Shown: positions 43,667 through 53,211, counted from the first letter of the stretch. The stretch is 64,000 bases of DNA from Fortiea sp. LEGE XX443 (GCF_015206815.1 NZ_JADEXZ010000023.1:1-64000), one strand, 5' to 3'. Numbers and translations are program-made. Notes: generated by a model from the sequence alone, not told the origin.

Positions 43667-46600
43667 CTATTGATCATAATCATTAGGATTAACACTGAAA
43701 ACTGTTTCATCTTCAACAACATCATCATATAAATCCATTGGGGAAATTGGCTCTCCTTCTAAGCTTTCAATTCCTCTGATATCGGGATTATTGTTAAACC
43801 AAGCTTCAGTTTTTTCAGTGCTATTAGTGATGCTCATTAAAGATGACTGTGATAGCAATTTTTTCAGGGTGTAAAACTGCTCCAATGAGAATAAAGCACC
43901 ATTAAGTGTGGCAATTTCTCTGTCAGCGTTAGCCAGAATAGCATCAAATAAGCAGGCATTGGTGAGATTGACTGTCTGAAGGTTAACTCTGCTAAGGTTA
44001 GCACTAGTCAAATTTGCACCATTCAAGTTTGCACCAGTCAAGTTTGCATCAGTCAAATTTGCACTAGTTAGGTTTGCACCAGTCAAGTTTGCGCCAGTTA
44101 GGTTTGCACCAGTTAGGTTTGCGCCAGTAAGGTTTGCACCCGATAAATTTGTCTGCTCAAGATTTGCTCCAGCTAACATAACTTGCAACAAAGATGCCTT
44201 TGAGAGATTGATTCCCGTTAGGGATTGGGGGAAAATTCGTTTGACTAAGACATCATCAGACAAAATAGCGATTCTACCAATTAGCATCGTCAAAGTTTCT
44301 GGATAGAACTCCGCCATACTGTGAGGATTACCGCAAGGGGAAAATGCAACTTTTGTAGTTCTATAGCCAGCACACAACAATAAAAATATATTTATTCCAA
44401 CATTGGCATTAATTTGCTCGACATTGACAGGATTATGCAGTGTGTGAAAATAAGTCCAAGCTGTATGAACTATCCCTTCATTCAACCAACGACCTTGACA
44501 GTAACCACGCCAAAATAATTCTAGACGTTGTAGTAACAATGTTAGAGAAAAATCGCTCTTGGGCTTGCGTAACAAAGTTTCAATGACTAGTTCCTCAATT
44601 TGCTGAGTGAGGACACCATAGCCAAGTAAATTATATAGATGTTGGGCAACTTTACTAAAAGAATCTAGGCTAAAAATGAGCGTTCCGTAGGCATCTTCTT
44701 GCTGTTGAGTGAGGCTTTGTAGTTGATTAGCAATAGCTTCAGCACAGAGATATTCGCCTAAGTTGGGGTGAGAAAATTCTGTTAGGAGGGAGTTAGGAGA
44801 AGAGGAGGTTCTAAAGTAAAAAGCGGGTGGGATGTTGTGATGGAATTCTGTGGGCAAGTTGATTTGATAGCGATCGCTGTGTAAAATTTGTAGAGCGATC
44901 GCCTGTATTTGGTTTAATAAATCTTGGGGATGATGACCTGAGAGTAAATTAGCGATCGCTTCTTGTGTACGATGAATATGCGCCGACCCCGAACGTAATA
45001 ACATTGTCTTAATACCGCCAGTGGCAGGATAGCCCAATAACCAGCGACTCAAACGATTGTAAATTTCCCAAAGCACTGTAGCGGTGCTAGTTTGTTGACC
45101 TAATTCCCATATCTCATCATCTATGAGTGCGTCACGGTGGAGAACTCCCAGTAAATAAAGCATTAACGGTTGGCGAACTAGAGCCGCCAGTTCTGGTAAC
45201 TGGGATTTACCAATAAATAACCCAGCTTGCTTTAAGAATGTAAAGAAGTTTTGGGCTATTGGCAACGATTGCAAAATTGCCCACTGCTGAAACCATTGTT
45301 TTAGCTGCTCTTGCTCTAATGGCTGAATAGTTATTTGCTGCAATTGCAATAATATATCTGAGTCGATTTCTTCTAAGGTAGTTCTGCGACTAGTCAACAC
45401 AATTTTATGTTTACCCTCAGCTTGAAATACAATTAGCTGCTGGATAAAAATTGCCTTTGTTCTTGAACCTAAACTAGAAGTGGGTAATTCATCCAAACCA
45501 TCTAGCAGTAATACACACCGGGGATGTTCTTGTTCTAGCCAATCACTCAAGTTAGTCTGAGTATTTAAACAAAAACCAGAATTGAGAGTTTCGGCTAAAG
45601 TTTTGCCATATTGAATATCGCGCAGTCGAATAATAACTGGCATCCAAGTAGGATAAAGCTCTCGCGCCACTTGTGCTGCCCAAATTTGGCAGAAGCTACT
45701 TTTACCATAACCAGGTTCCGATATAATTATGGCGATCGTTTCGAGATCCGCCAACTGTTCCTGCGCCCATTTCTTTAAATCAACAGACTGAAAATTACCT
45801 GCTTCTGGAGTCAAACCTTTGAGCGGAATATAAATATCCTTGAGCGCAAAAGATTCCGTAAATAAAGGTGTATTCAGGTTTTGCAGCAAGCTTGCGCGGT
45901 AATTTTCTCGGTACAAGTCAATTTTGTCACCTACCAAAACCCCGGCTTCTGGAGGGTAAATATTACTAACAGAAGCTAATTGGAAAAATTTTTGTAGTTG
46001 GGCTAGAGGTGGTGCATTCTCAGCAATGACTTTGAGTAAGTATCCACTCAGGGAATGAGTTAAACGCTGAGTTAACAATTTAGCTTCTAATTCCTCAGCA
46101 CCATTGGCGATAAACCAAGCGATAGTGGCGTTACTCATCTGTTGTACCAGTAATGAATCTACTACTACAGACAGTGCTTGTTCAGCTTGAGTATCAGTTA
46201 ATTTACCAATGCTCAGAGTTTTCAACAGCCCTTGGAGTTGAGGATCTTGCAAGCTGAGTTTACTAACTAGCTCTTTTAATATTTCGGTTCGAGTAGGAAT
46301 CATAGCACGATTGAGCCAAGGTCTTTGCAGCTTGACTTCTTGCTCAATCACCTGTTGCAAAGCTTGGAGATAGGCAATTTGAAAGGCCAGCCATGTGCCT
46401 TCGTTACGTTTTAAGGCTTTTTTTTCACTGAGACTACGCAATAGACTTTCTGTTAATCGGGCGATGACATTAATATCTTGCCAAACAGAACCTAAAGGTA
46501 GTTCTAAAACTTCTGCTAAAGTACAAATATCAAGTGGTGCAAGGCTTTTGACTTCCATATCTTGGACAATACGGTAAGCAACACCCGCTAATTGACCAAG

Positions 46601-46669
46601 TGAAAATTCTCTAATTTGATTGACTTCAATCTGGCGTTCTGCCAACCATTGCCGGATACTGAGGTTCAT
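43667..46669 (-). CDS. NACHT-type STAND NTPase with C-terminal pentapeptide repeats
   Basis: 1000 residues. Residues ~1-290 are helical with no known domain. A NACHT-like NTPase follows: Walker A EPGYGKSSF (~318-326) and Walker B RCVLLLDGLDELP (~384-396), then KIVLTSRR (sensor-1 Arg region). A helical mid-section (~470-820) leads to about 14 pentapeptide repeats of the A(N/D)LxG type (~825-900, encoded at ~43985-44200), and an acidic tail ends the protein. STAND proteins bind a signal, oligomerise and activate an effector; in bacteria NACHT-containing forms act in antiviral defence. No nuclease or TIR effector domain is visible, so the N-terminal region would have to act as effector or signalling hub. 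Divergent from the receiver-DUF3685 gene. Confidence 0.82.
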   Translation of the reverse strand: MNLSIRQWLAERQIEVNQIREFSLGQLAGVAYRIVQDMEVKSLAPLDICTLAEVLELPLGSVWQDINVIARLTESLLRSLSEKKALKRNEGTWLAFQIAYLQALQQVIEQEVKLQRPWLNRAMIPTRTEILKELVSKLSLQDPQLQGLLKTLSIGKLTDTQAEQALSVVVDSLLVQQMSNATIAWFIANGAEELEAKLLTQRLTHSLSGYLLKVIAENAPPLAQLQKFFQLASVSNIYPPEAGVLVGDKIDLYRENYRASLLQNLNTPLFTESFALKDIYIPLKGLTPEAGNFQSVDLKKWAQEQLADLETIAIIISEPGYGKSSFCQIWAAQVARELYPTWMPVIIRLRDIQYGKTLAETLNSGFCLNTQTNLSDWLEQEHPRCVLLLDGLDELPTSSLGSRTKAIFIQQLIVFQAEGKHKIVLTSRRTTLEEIDSDILLQLQQITIQPLEQEQLKQWFQQWAILQSLPIAQNFFTFLKQAGLFIGKSQLPELAALVRQPLMLYLLGVLHRDALIDDEIWELGQQTSTATVLWEIYNRLSRWLLGYPATGGIKTMLLRSGSAHIHRTQEAIANLLSGHHPQDLLNQIQAIALQILHSDRYQINLPTEFHHNIPPAFYFRTSSSPNSLLTEFSHPNLGEYLCAEAIANQLQSLTQQQEDAYGTLIFSLDSFSKVAQHLYNLLGYGVLTQQIEELVIETLLRKPKSDFSLTLLLQRLELFWRGYCQGRWLNEGIVHTAWTYFHTLHNPVNVEQINANVGINIFLLLCAGYRTTKVAFSPCGNPHSMAEFYPETLTMLIGRIAILSDDVLVKRIFPQSLTGINLSKASLLQVMLAGANLEQTNLSGANLTGANLTGANLTGANLTGANLTSANLTDANLTGANLNGANLTSANLSRVNLQTVNLTNACLFDAILANADREIATLNGALFSLEQFYTLKKLLSQSSLMSITNSTEKTEAWFNNNPDIRGIESLEGEPISPMDLYDDVVEDETVFSVNPNDYDQ
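43985..44200 (-). repeat. 15-bp-period coding repeat (pentapeptide repeats)
   Basis: A run of about 14 units near GCACCAGTTAGGTTT, each encoding the pentapeptide ANLTG or a variant. The near-identity of neighbouring units indicates recent expansion. Confidence 0.85.
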
Positions 46670-46772
46670 TTAATTACATAATTAAGAGTCCGCCTATGCA
46701 ATTATTATCCATTTATTGGTTGGCGAAAACAGGTAACAATGGGTAGGAATACGCTTAGTATCTAAGCCAATT

Positions 46773-48530
46773 ATGAGCGATCGCCCTCTCAAATTATTGC
46801 TAATTGACCCAGACTCCATTTTCCGCCTAGGATTGCGGGTAGCTTTGGAGGAAATGCCTAACTTGCAAGTGGTAGCCGAAGTAGAAACAGATACCGCCGC
46901 TTTGCAAATACTAGCAGAACTTGCAAATCAAGACTCCAAGCAAGTAAATTTGGTGGTTTTGGAATTAGGAAACGGCCACTCCATTGACAGTCAGTTACAA
47001 GGTTTACAACTCTGTCACCAACTAAAAACTTTATACCCCACATTGCCAATTTTGCTGCTCAGTTCTGTCCAAGACCCAAGAATCCTTTCAGCCGCCAGAG
47101 TGGCGGGTGTAGATGGCTACCGTCCTAAAGGTACTCCTGTGTCTCAACTAGTTGCTGCAATAGAAGAAGTCGCAACAGGTGGTTCTCATTGGGTAGTAAA
47201 TGCAAATCCTCCCCAAACTCTCATCTCTTCACCTCACAAGTTGCCTTTATTTCGACTGCGGCATAATCTACGTTTGTCTGGGATTAATTACATTAATGAT
47301 TCTCTAGCAAAAGTTACAGCACAATTACACACCCCAGGCTTACCAATACTAGACCAGGTTGTTTTAGCTGGACAACGGCGAGAACTTTTAGCTGCGCGTT
47401 GGTTGCTCAATGGCTTGTTAAGTTCACCCCAAGAAAGACAACAACAGCAATTTACTCCCTCGCCTGGACAATTGCCAGTCATTCCCTCGCCTAGTAGCGC
47501 TATTGTGCCAACCGATTCTGAAGAACAGCTAATTTCGCCACTTCCAATTAACTCAAGAGCCTTACAACTTGCCTTATTTTCATCTTGTGTAAACAAGCTG
47601 CAATTTCCTTTAGTAAATGTCACAGATATTCCTTTGGAAATTGATATTTTACGTGAAGATAAAAAGCGTGATTTACTTTATCTAATTCTGCAAAAATTGG
47701 CGAAGCAACTGGATGAAATACGTGCTTCTAAAATCACAATTGAACAGTTGGAAGGATTTAAAAATACAATATTATTTGATTTATGGCAAACCACAGTTAC
47801 AGATTTCTTTGGTAAGTTCGCAAGGGTGCAAGTTGGCAAGCAAAATATCGAATTTGTCAACGTATTGTTGCAAAATTCTAGAGTTATTCAAACTGAGATA
47901 TTAAATAAAATTCCGTTTGTGGCGGAACTACTTTCTTATCTGCTATTTCAAACTGATTTACATATTGATAATAACTCTTATCCAGCAGATAGCTCTGATG
48001 CTAAATATCAAGCATTAGGAATTTTAGAAAATTTATTGATTCAGGTTGCAAACAGTGTAATACAACCACTGTTGAATTACTTAGCAGATGTAGAAGCGGT
48101 TAAGAAGACTTTTTACAATCGCAATTTCATTTCTACACGAGAAATTGAACGCTTTAGAAATGACTTGTCATGGAAATACCGTTTAAATAATTATGTCAAT
48201 GAAGCCAAAGCAATTTTTGAAAGCCGCTATGAGTTATTTGTTTTAGCACCGCGGGGAATTGCCCAAATTTCGATTTACGCTCCCCGTAAAGAAGAGTTAG
48301 CAACCCTTTCAGGAGTTCCCTTATTTGTAACGCTGGTACTAGAATTTTGGGATGCGATCGCTCCACGCTTACAATCTCTGATATCTTTTTTAGGTAGTGG
48401 TATTGTTTTTATTCTTACCCAAGTCATCGGTCGCGGTTTAGGTTTAATCGGTCGTGGTATTCTGCAAGGTATCGGCAGTGTGTCATTTCAAGATAAAAAT
48501 CTTAAGCGCAATAGTGAGAAGCAGAAGTAA
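46773..48530 (+). CDS. Receiver domain-DUF3685 protein
   Basis: 585 residues. The N-terminal ~130 residues are a two-component receiver fold (LLLIDPDSIFRLGLRVALEE, ILLLSSVQDPRILSAARVAGVDGYRPKG with the conserved Lys119). The position of the phospho-acceptor Asp is Glu64 (NLVVLELGNG). D12/D14 of the acidic pocket remain. The rest (~150-585) matches the cyanobacterial/plastid DUF3685 family, helical, ending in hydrophobic segments (FVTLVLEFWDAIAPRLQSLISFLGSGIVFILTQVIG in part). Its start is 103 bp from the divergent NACHT gene. Phosphorylation-independent, constitutive signalling is a possible reading of the Glu. Confidence 0.85.
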   Translation: MSDRPLKLLLIDPDSIFRLGLRVALEEMPNLQVVAEVETDTAALQILAELANQDSKQVNLVVLELGNGHSIDSQLQGLQLCHQLKTLYPTLPILLLSSVQDPRILSAARVAGVDGYRPKGTPVSQLVAAIEEVATGGSHWVVNANPPQTLISSPHKLPLFRLRHNLRLSGINYINDSLAKVTAQLHTPGLPILDQVVLAGQRRELLAARWLLNGLLSSPQERQQQQFTPSPGQLPVIPSPSSAIVPTDSEEQLISPLPINSRALQLALFSSCVNKLQFPLVNVTDIPLEIDILREDKKRDLLYLILQKLAKQLDEIRASKITIEQLEGFKNTILFDLWQTTVTDFFGKFARVQVGKQNIEFVNVLLQNSRVIQTEILNKIPFVAELLSYLLFQTDLHIDNNSYPADSSDAKYQALGILENLLIQVANSVIQPLLNYLADVEAVKKTFYNRNFISTREIERFRNDLSWKYRLNNYVNEAKAIFESRYELFVLAPRGIAQISIYAPRKEELATLSGVPLFVTLVLEFWDAIAPRLQSLISFLGSGIVFILTQVIGRGLGLIGRGILQGIGSVSFQDKNLKRNSEKQK

Positions 48531-48554
48531 ACTGCTACCGCTCACAGCACTTTG

Positions 48555-49439
48555 CTATAAATGCTGATGCAATAAACCAATAACTACTTCTGGTAATTCT
48601 AAATGAGGTAACACTCCAGCATCAGCGATCGCATAAAATTTGTGAATAGCATCTGGATTAAAATTCGCCAGCCTCCGCCCTAATTTAATACTAGTAAACT
48701 GCGCCTTTTCTCCCCAAAACACCACACTAGGAACTGTTAACTGTTGAATATATAAACTCAAATCAAAATACAAATCACCCCGCAAAAATGCCAACGCTGC
48801 AAATTTAGCATTAGGTTGCTGTGCTGAAGTTAAATAAGCTTCTACTATTTCTTGCGAAACTCTTTCGGGTTTAGCAAACAGAAAACTTTGTAAAAAATTC
48901 CGCACTGCTAATTCATTTTCTGCACCCAACGCATATATTAAACTATCTAATAAGGGCGTATTAATAACCGAAAGTGGTAATCTGCGTCCAGAACCTTGAC
49001 CAAAATCATCAAATCCGGAAGGACAGACTAAATATAATGATTGAAATAGTTGAGGTTGAGTAATCGCTAAACGGATAGTAAAAGCAGCCGTGAGAGATGA
49101 GGCTATGACTTGGACAGGTTGGCGACAAGTTTGAGTAATAAATTCTGCGATCGCAGTAAGATAATCTTTAATTTGATAATCTCGTACAGGGTGTGCAGAC
49201 TCTCCCCAACCAATTAAATCAGGTGCTAAAATCCGGTATGTTTGGGCAAAAGCTGGGTACACTTTTGACCATTCGTAAGCAGATGCCCCACCACCAAAGT
49301 TATGCAAAAATAGTAATGGTGCTAAATCTTCACTATCAGCGTTTAACCAAGGTGCAGATGTCTGAGTATAGTAAACTATTGCACCCAAGGAAGTATTAAT
49401 AACTTTATGCCCAAAGCCAGGAGGTTGAAACTGAAGCAT
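48555..49439 (-). CDS. Alpha/beta hydrolase
   Basis: 294 residues of alpha/beta-hydrolase fold. The oxyanion-hole strand is LFLHNFGGGASAYEWSKVYPAFAQTYRILAPDLIGWGES. The nucleophile elbow reads VIASSLTAAFTIRL (Ser where the motif is usually GxSxG). The acid and His positions near the end read FWGEKAQFTS and VLPHLELPE. The second Gly of the elbow is Thr and the usual Asp after the GEK turn is Ala, so catalysis is uncertain. Cyanobacterial homologues with the same variations exist, according to family knowledge, but the substrate is unknown. Convergent with the DUF3685 gene, 24 bp apart. Confidence 0.85.
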   Translation of the reverse strand: MLQFQPPGFGHKVINTSLGAIVYYTQTSAPWLNADSEDLAPLLFLHNFGGGASAYEWSKVYPAFAQTYRILAPDLIGWGESAHPVRDYQIKDYLTAIAEFITQTCRQPVQVIASSLTAAFTIRLAITQPQLFQSLYLVCPSGFDDFGQGSGRRLPLSVINTPLLDSLIYALGAENELAVRNFLQSFLFAKPERVSQEIVEAYLTSAQQPNAKFAALAFLRGDLYFDLSLYIQQLTVPSVVFWGEKAQFTSIKLGRRLANFNPDAIHKFYAIADAGVLPHLELPEVVIGLLHQHL

Positions 49440-49442
49440 AAA

Positions 49443-49484
49443 AAGTATGAAGTATAAAGTGTGAAGTATGAAGTGTGAAGTATA
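49443..49484. repeat. Heptamer tandem repeat (AAGTATG/AAGTGTG)
   Basis: Six consecutive heptamers: AAGTATG, AAGTATA, AAGTGTG, AAGTATG, AAGTGTG, AAGTATA. Related copies are at 20037-20050 and 62393-62420 on the other strand. Confidence 0.85.
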
Positions 49485-49494
49485 AAAACTTTCT

Positions 49495-49995
49495 TCACTT
49501 AGCGTTATCTCTAGTTATCTGAACTAGTTGATTTAAATTATCGCCACTAATTTTATAAGCATTGCCAAAACCAAGAACAAAACGACCTGAACTAGGGGTA
49601 AGCTGAAAAATCCGAAAATCAGCTAAACCTCGTAATACTTCAATCATTTCCCCAAAGCGTTCTTGAAATTGCTCAACAATTTTATTCCAAGTTTCCGTGT
49701 CACGTTCTATCAAAGTCGCCGTACAATCAAAACTTAAGCGACGACGGGCAAAAATGTTATTACTCTTTGCTTCATCATCAATAAATAAAACACTCACATG
49801 CGGATTAGCATAAAGATTCTGCGTATGAGTTGCTAAGTCACTGATATAAATGTAAATATTTTTTGCTTCATCAATCACAAAAGGTGCATAACTACTATTA
49901 GGTATACCTTCTTGAGTAATAGTACTAATGATGACACTCTGAAACTCGTGAGGAAAACTTTCGTATTCAGCTTGAGTTTTTTCTAGTTGGCTCAT
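49495..49995 (-). CDS. HugZ-type pyridoxamine 5'-phosphate oxidase-like protein
   Basis: 166 residues. A split-barrel flavin/heme-binding fold: SVIISTITQEGIPNSSYAPFVIDEAKNIYIYISDLATHTQNLYANPHVSVLFIDDEA is typical of the HugZ/PNPOx-like group, and FARRRLSFDCTATLI follows. The end FRIFQLTPSSGRFVLGFGNAYKI matches the HugZ C-terminal loop. Such proteins bind heme and take part in heme breakdown or iron recovery in some bacteria. No heme oxygenase is adjacent. Upstream of, and on the same strand as, the alpha/beta hydrolase, separated by a heptamer repeat. Confidence 0.85.
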   Translation of the reverse strand: MSQLEKTQAEYESFPHEFQSVIISTITQEGIPNSSYAPFVIDEAKNIYIYISDLATHTQNLYANPHVSVLFIDDEAKSNNIFARRRLSFDCTATLIERDTETWNKIVEQFQERFGEMIEVLRGLADFRIFQLTPSSGRFVLGFGNAYKISGDNLNQLVQITRDNAK

Positions 49996-50155
49996 AATTG
50001 ATTATTTGTATGATTAGCAACACTTAAGTAAGTATTTTAGCTTTATTTGGCGATCGCCAACACACAAAACGATGTGGCTTAATTGTACCTACTTCCTCAT
50101 CTTTGAGAACAAAACCGATATCATGTAACAAGAAGCGAGTAATGAGGACGCAATT

Positions 50156-51640
50156 GTGACTGACAAAAATCGTTCTCAATGGGACTTAGGCAGGTTCATT
50201 GAAACACTGTCTTATTTTGAGGTTATTCCGTTCCTCAACTGGATACAACAACTCATCCAAGGTCGTCCCCAAGATACACAAGATAGACCTGATGGAGGAA
50301 AAAACGTGGGTGTAATATTAGTAGCAGGTGCAACGGGTGGTCTTGGTAAGCGAGTAGTACGGCGACTGCTAGAATGCCGTTATCAAGTGCGATGTCTTGT
50401 GCGCGACATAGATAAAGCTAGGTCACTTTTAGGCAACGATGTTGATTTAGTAATTGCAGATATTACCAAACCAGAAACTTTAAACGCCTTAGTTATGGCT
50501 AACATCCAAGCTGTAGTTTGTTGTACAGCAGTGCGTGTCCAACCCGTTGAAGGAGACACAGCCGATAGAGCCAAATATTATCAAGGCGTTAAATTTTATC
50601 AACCAGAAATTGTTGGTGACACCCCCGAAAATGTCGAATATCAAGGTGTCAAAAACTTAGTAGAAGCATCAGCAAAATATCTCCCTCAAGCTAATAAAAA
50701 AATCATATTTGATTTTACAAATCCTTCCGCAGAATTAAAAAATATCTGGGGTGCGCTGGATGATGTAGTTATGGGAGGTGTTAGTTCTAGTAATATTCAA
50801 TTAACAACAAATACCGCTGTGTTTGCTGGTAATGTTTCCACCGCTAACTCAGGCGGATTTGCTTCTATTAGGACAAAAAACTTTGACCCACCTTTTAAAT
50901 TATCTGGTTACACAGGTGTAGAATTACGCGTCAAAGGTGACGGTCAACGCTATAAAATATTCCTAAGACCAGATGCAACATGGGATGGTTTAGGTTACAG
51001 CTATTCTTTTGACACCGTAGCTAACACTTGGATAGATGTTCGCATCCCTTTTGCAAATTTAGTTCCAGTATTTCGCGCCAAAACTGTTAAAGATGCTCCA
51101 CCATTAAATGCAAGTAGAATTAGCTCATTTCAACTAATGTTGAGCAAGTTTGAATATGATGGTGCGTTAAATCCTAAATTTACACCTGGCGCTTTTAGTT
51201 TAGAAATAGAATCAATTAAAGCTTATGGCGAACAAACTCTACCACAGTTTATTCTCGTCAGTTCCGCAGGTGTAACTCGTCCCGGAAGACCAGGTATTAA
51301 TCTAGAAGAAGAACCACCCGCAGTTAAATTAAATGAGCAACTAGGAGGTATTTTAACCTGGAAATTAAAAGGAGAAGATAGTTTAAGAGCCAGTAGTATT
51401 CCCTACACAATTATTAGACCTTGCGCTTTAACTGAAGAAGCAGGAGGTAAAGAACTAATACTTGAGCAAGGTGATAACATCAAAGGCAAAATCAGCCGTG
51501 AAGATGTAGCAGAAATTTGTGTACAAGCATTAGAACAAAGTAAAGCACATAATGTCACTTTTGAAGTGAAAGCCGGAGAAAATAGGGCTGACTCTATCAA
51601 TTGGGAAAAACTATTTTCTGATTTACAGCCTGATAAATAA
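50156..51640 (+). CDS. CIA30 domain inserted in an SDR/Ycf39-type NAD-binding protein
   Basis: 494 residues. An NAD(P)-binding Rossmann start (VGVILVAGATGGLGKRVVRRLLECRYQVRCLVRD, about residues 50-85) continues to about 140. A complete CIA30-like beta-sandwich follows (~180-350: IIFDFTNPSAELKNIWGALDDVVMGGVSSSN ... GYTGVELRVKGDG). The SDR fold then resumes at FILVSSAGVTRPGRPG (~360) and runs to the end. CIA30 was named for assembly of mitochondrial complex I; in cyanobacteria its link to NDH-1 or photosystem assembly is plausible. The start is GTG, with TGAGGA just upstream; no ATG is available nearby. Confidence 0.88.
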   Translation: MTDKNRSQWDLGRFIETLSYFEVIPFLNWIQQLIQGRPQDTQDRPDGGKNVGVILVAGATGGLGKRVVRRLLECRYQVRCLVRDIDKARSLLGNDVDLVIADITKPETLNALVMANIQAVVCCTAVRVQPVEGDTADRAKYYQGVKFYQPEIVGDTPENVEYQGVKNLVEASAKYLPQANKKIIFDFTNPSAELKNIWGALDDVVMGGVSSSNIQLTTNTAVFAGNVSTANSGGFASIRTKNFDPPFKLSGYTGVELRVKGDGQRYKIFLRPDATWDGLGYSYSFDTVANTWIDVRIPFANLVPVFRAKTVKDAPPLNASRISSFQLMLSKFEYDGALNPKFTPGAFSLEIESIKAYGEQTLPQFILVSSAGVTRPGRPGINLEEEPPAVKLNEQLGGILTWKLKGEDSLRASSIPYTIIRPCALTEEAGGKELILEQGDNIKGKISREDVAEICVQALEQSKAHNVTFEVKAGENRADSINWEKLFSDLQPDK

Positions 51641-51703
51641 ATCACCAATAAATAAAAATTAAGCCTACTAATACAGGCTGTTGTTATAAATCAATCTACA
51701 GAG

Positions 51704-52051
51704 ATGAAAAAAATTAGAGTATTAGGACTTGCAGTGGCTTTAGTCATAATTATGTGGGCTGGATTATTTTCTAACATCGCATCATCTCAGCAAACCGAAT
51801 CTCGCCTCAATAATTTGCGGGCAGATTTTAATCGCATGGAGTCACGGTTAAATCAAATAGAATCACAAATCGGACAAACTCGCCAGTCTCCCAACTCCAG
51901 AACATCGATTACTGTACCACAGTCAACTAGAAGAAATTTGTCACAACAAGAGCGTGATAATATGTTTGACCGATTGGCAACTTTAGTGGTTGAATTAAAA
52001 CAACAAGTTAATACATTAGAGGAACGCATTTATCAATTAGAATCACGTTAA
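51704..52051 (+). CDS. Short coiled-coil protein with N-terminal membrane anchor or signal
   Basis: 115 residues. Residues 6-28 are hydrophobic (VLGLAVALVIIMWAGLFSNIASS), so it is either a lipid-less signal anchor or a cleaved signal. The rest is a strong coiled coil (RLNNLRADFNRMESRLNQIES, then LATLVVELKQQVNTLEERIYQLESR). A Ser/Thr/Arg-rich linker separates the helices. No family recognised. It follows the CIA30-SDR gene by 63 bp and is followed 13 bp later by the GFA gene, so all three may be one transcription unit. Confidence 0.68.
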   Translation: MKKIRVLGLAVALVIIMWAGLFSNIASSQQTESRLNNLRADFNRMESRLNQIESQIGQTRQSPNSRTSITVPQSTRRNLSQQERDNMFDRLATLVVELKQQVNTLEERIYQLESR

Positions 52052-52064
52052 TTAATAAATTTGT

Positions 52065-52457
52065 ATGGCAATAACTATTCAAGAACAAATGATCTACGAA
52101 GGTGGTTGTCATTGTGGTAAAGTACGTTTTCGTGTGGTAGTTGACCAACACATAGCCCAAGATTGCAACTGTTCTATTTGCAGAAAAAAAGGCTTTTTAC
52201 ATCTAATTGTCCAACGAGAACAATTTAATTTATTGCAAGGCGAAGATGAGTTGACAACTTATCGATTTAACACGGGAGTTGCTCAACATAAATTTTGCCG
52301 CACCTGTGGAATACATTCTTTTTACATTCCCCGCAGTCATCCCGATTGTATAGATGTGAATGTGCGATGCTTCGATGGTGATGTAATTTCAAATTTCGAG
52401 ACTATACCTTTTGATGGGATGAATTGGGAGGCAAATATTCATAAGTTAATTAATTGA
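52065..52457 (+). CDS. GFA family zinc protein
   Basis: 130 residues with the glutathione-dependent formaldehyde-activating (GFA) fold: GGCHCGKVRFRV at 13-24, CNCSICRKKGF with two metal-binding cysteines, and HKFCRTCGIHSFYIPRSHPD (the CxxCG motif). Zinc-binding ligands are complete. Despite the family name, most members are of unknown substrate; a role in formaldehyde or thiol adduct chemistry is possible but not shown. Start ATG at 52065; an internal ATG (MIYEGGCHCG) could also be used. Confidence 0.9.
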   Translation: MAITIQEQMIYEGGCHCGKVRFRVVVDQHIAQDCNCSICRKKGFLHLIVQREQFNLLQGEDELTTYRFNTGVAQHKFCRTCGIHSFYIPRSHPDCIDVNVRCFDGDVISNFETIPFDGMNWEANIHKLIN

Positions 52458-52799
52458 TATTGATATTGTTGCAAATAAGCAATTATAGCTATTCTCATAC
52501 TAATTGAGTACAAATTCATCTAGGTTAAAATCTAGGGAAAAATGCTGCAATTAATTATTGCTTGAAGAATTAATAAAAAGTATTGCTTTTTGTAGAGCAA
52601 TTGCTAAAGAAATCTGAGGAAAATGCCAGAAAAGGCAATGTAGATTATATAAAAGTTGTACTAGGAGTGAATGGATGTCTCATTAGACTGTTATACAAGC
52701 TGACATATCTGAATAAAGGGAATCTCATAGTCAAGTCATAATCGAAAAATTATTCAGTTTACGTCAGTTACTAACCCTTTTGAATTAGGGCGAATTTCT
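52458..52799. other. Gene-free spacer
   Basis: 342 bp, AT-rich. No frame or strong repeat seen. It is likely the leader/promoter of the following small gene. Confidence 0.4.
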
Positions 52800-53174
52800 A
52801 TGAATCAACCATATCTCTCTCCCGATGATTTACCTTCTCATAAAACAACACTAATTAGTGAAGTATTACTAAGTCAACTGGAAGAAACCATAAAACGAAG
52901 CTTTTTCTTAGGTTGCGATCGCACTGTACGCGTTTTATTATCTAGTTGTCACTGGTATTTCAAAATCAATAGCGGCATTCTCATATTCATCATCGTCTGT
53001 CAAGATATAGAAAGCTATCAGCATATTCTGACTACTGTTCCCTACTTAGCCGATAAGTTAAAACATTTTGCTAACCAAGCTAAAATCAGTATCAGTTCTC
53101 CAGTGAATCACGGTATACCCTGGGTCATCGGTATTAATGATATTTTGCCTGGAGAAGACTCATCCATTATCTAA
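52800..53174 (+). CDS. Hypothetical cyanobacterial protein
   Basis: 124 residues, soluble, no membrane segment or signal. It has helices at the start (LISEVLLSQLEETIKRSFFLGC) and a beta-rich middle (RTVRVLLSSCHWYFKINSGILIFIIVCQD). The end contains ISISSPVNHGIPWVIGINDILP. I do not recognise a family. It is followed by a strong terminator 38 bp past the stop, so it is a single-gene unit that is probably real. Function unknown. Confidence 0.6.
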   Translation: MNQPYLSPDDLPSHKTTLISEVLLSQLEETIKRSFFLGCDRTVRVLLSSCHWYFKINSGILIFIIVCQDIESYQHILTTVPYLADKLKHFANQAKISISSPVNHGIPWVIGINDILPGEDSSII

Positions 53175-53211
53175 ATCATCTATAGCAGTGATAAATCATT
53201 TGTAAACAACA

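Noticed and set aside
43985-44200. CRISPR-like array of 15-bp units
   Set aside because: The units are contiguous and in frame, encoding pentapeptide repeats; no spacer sequence.
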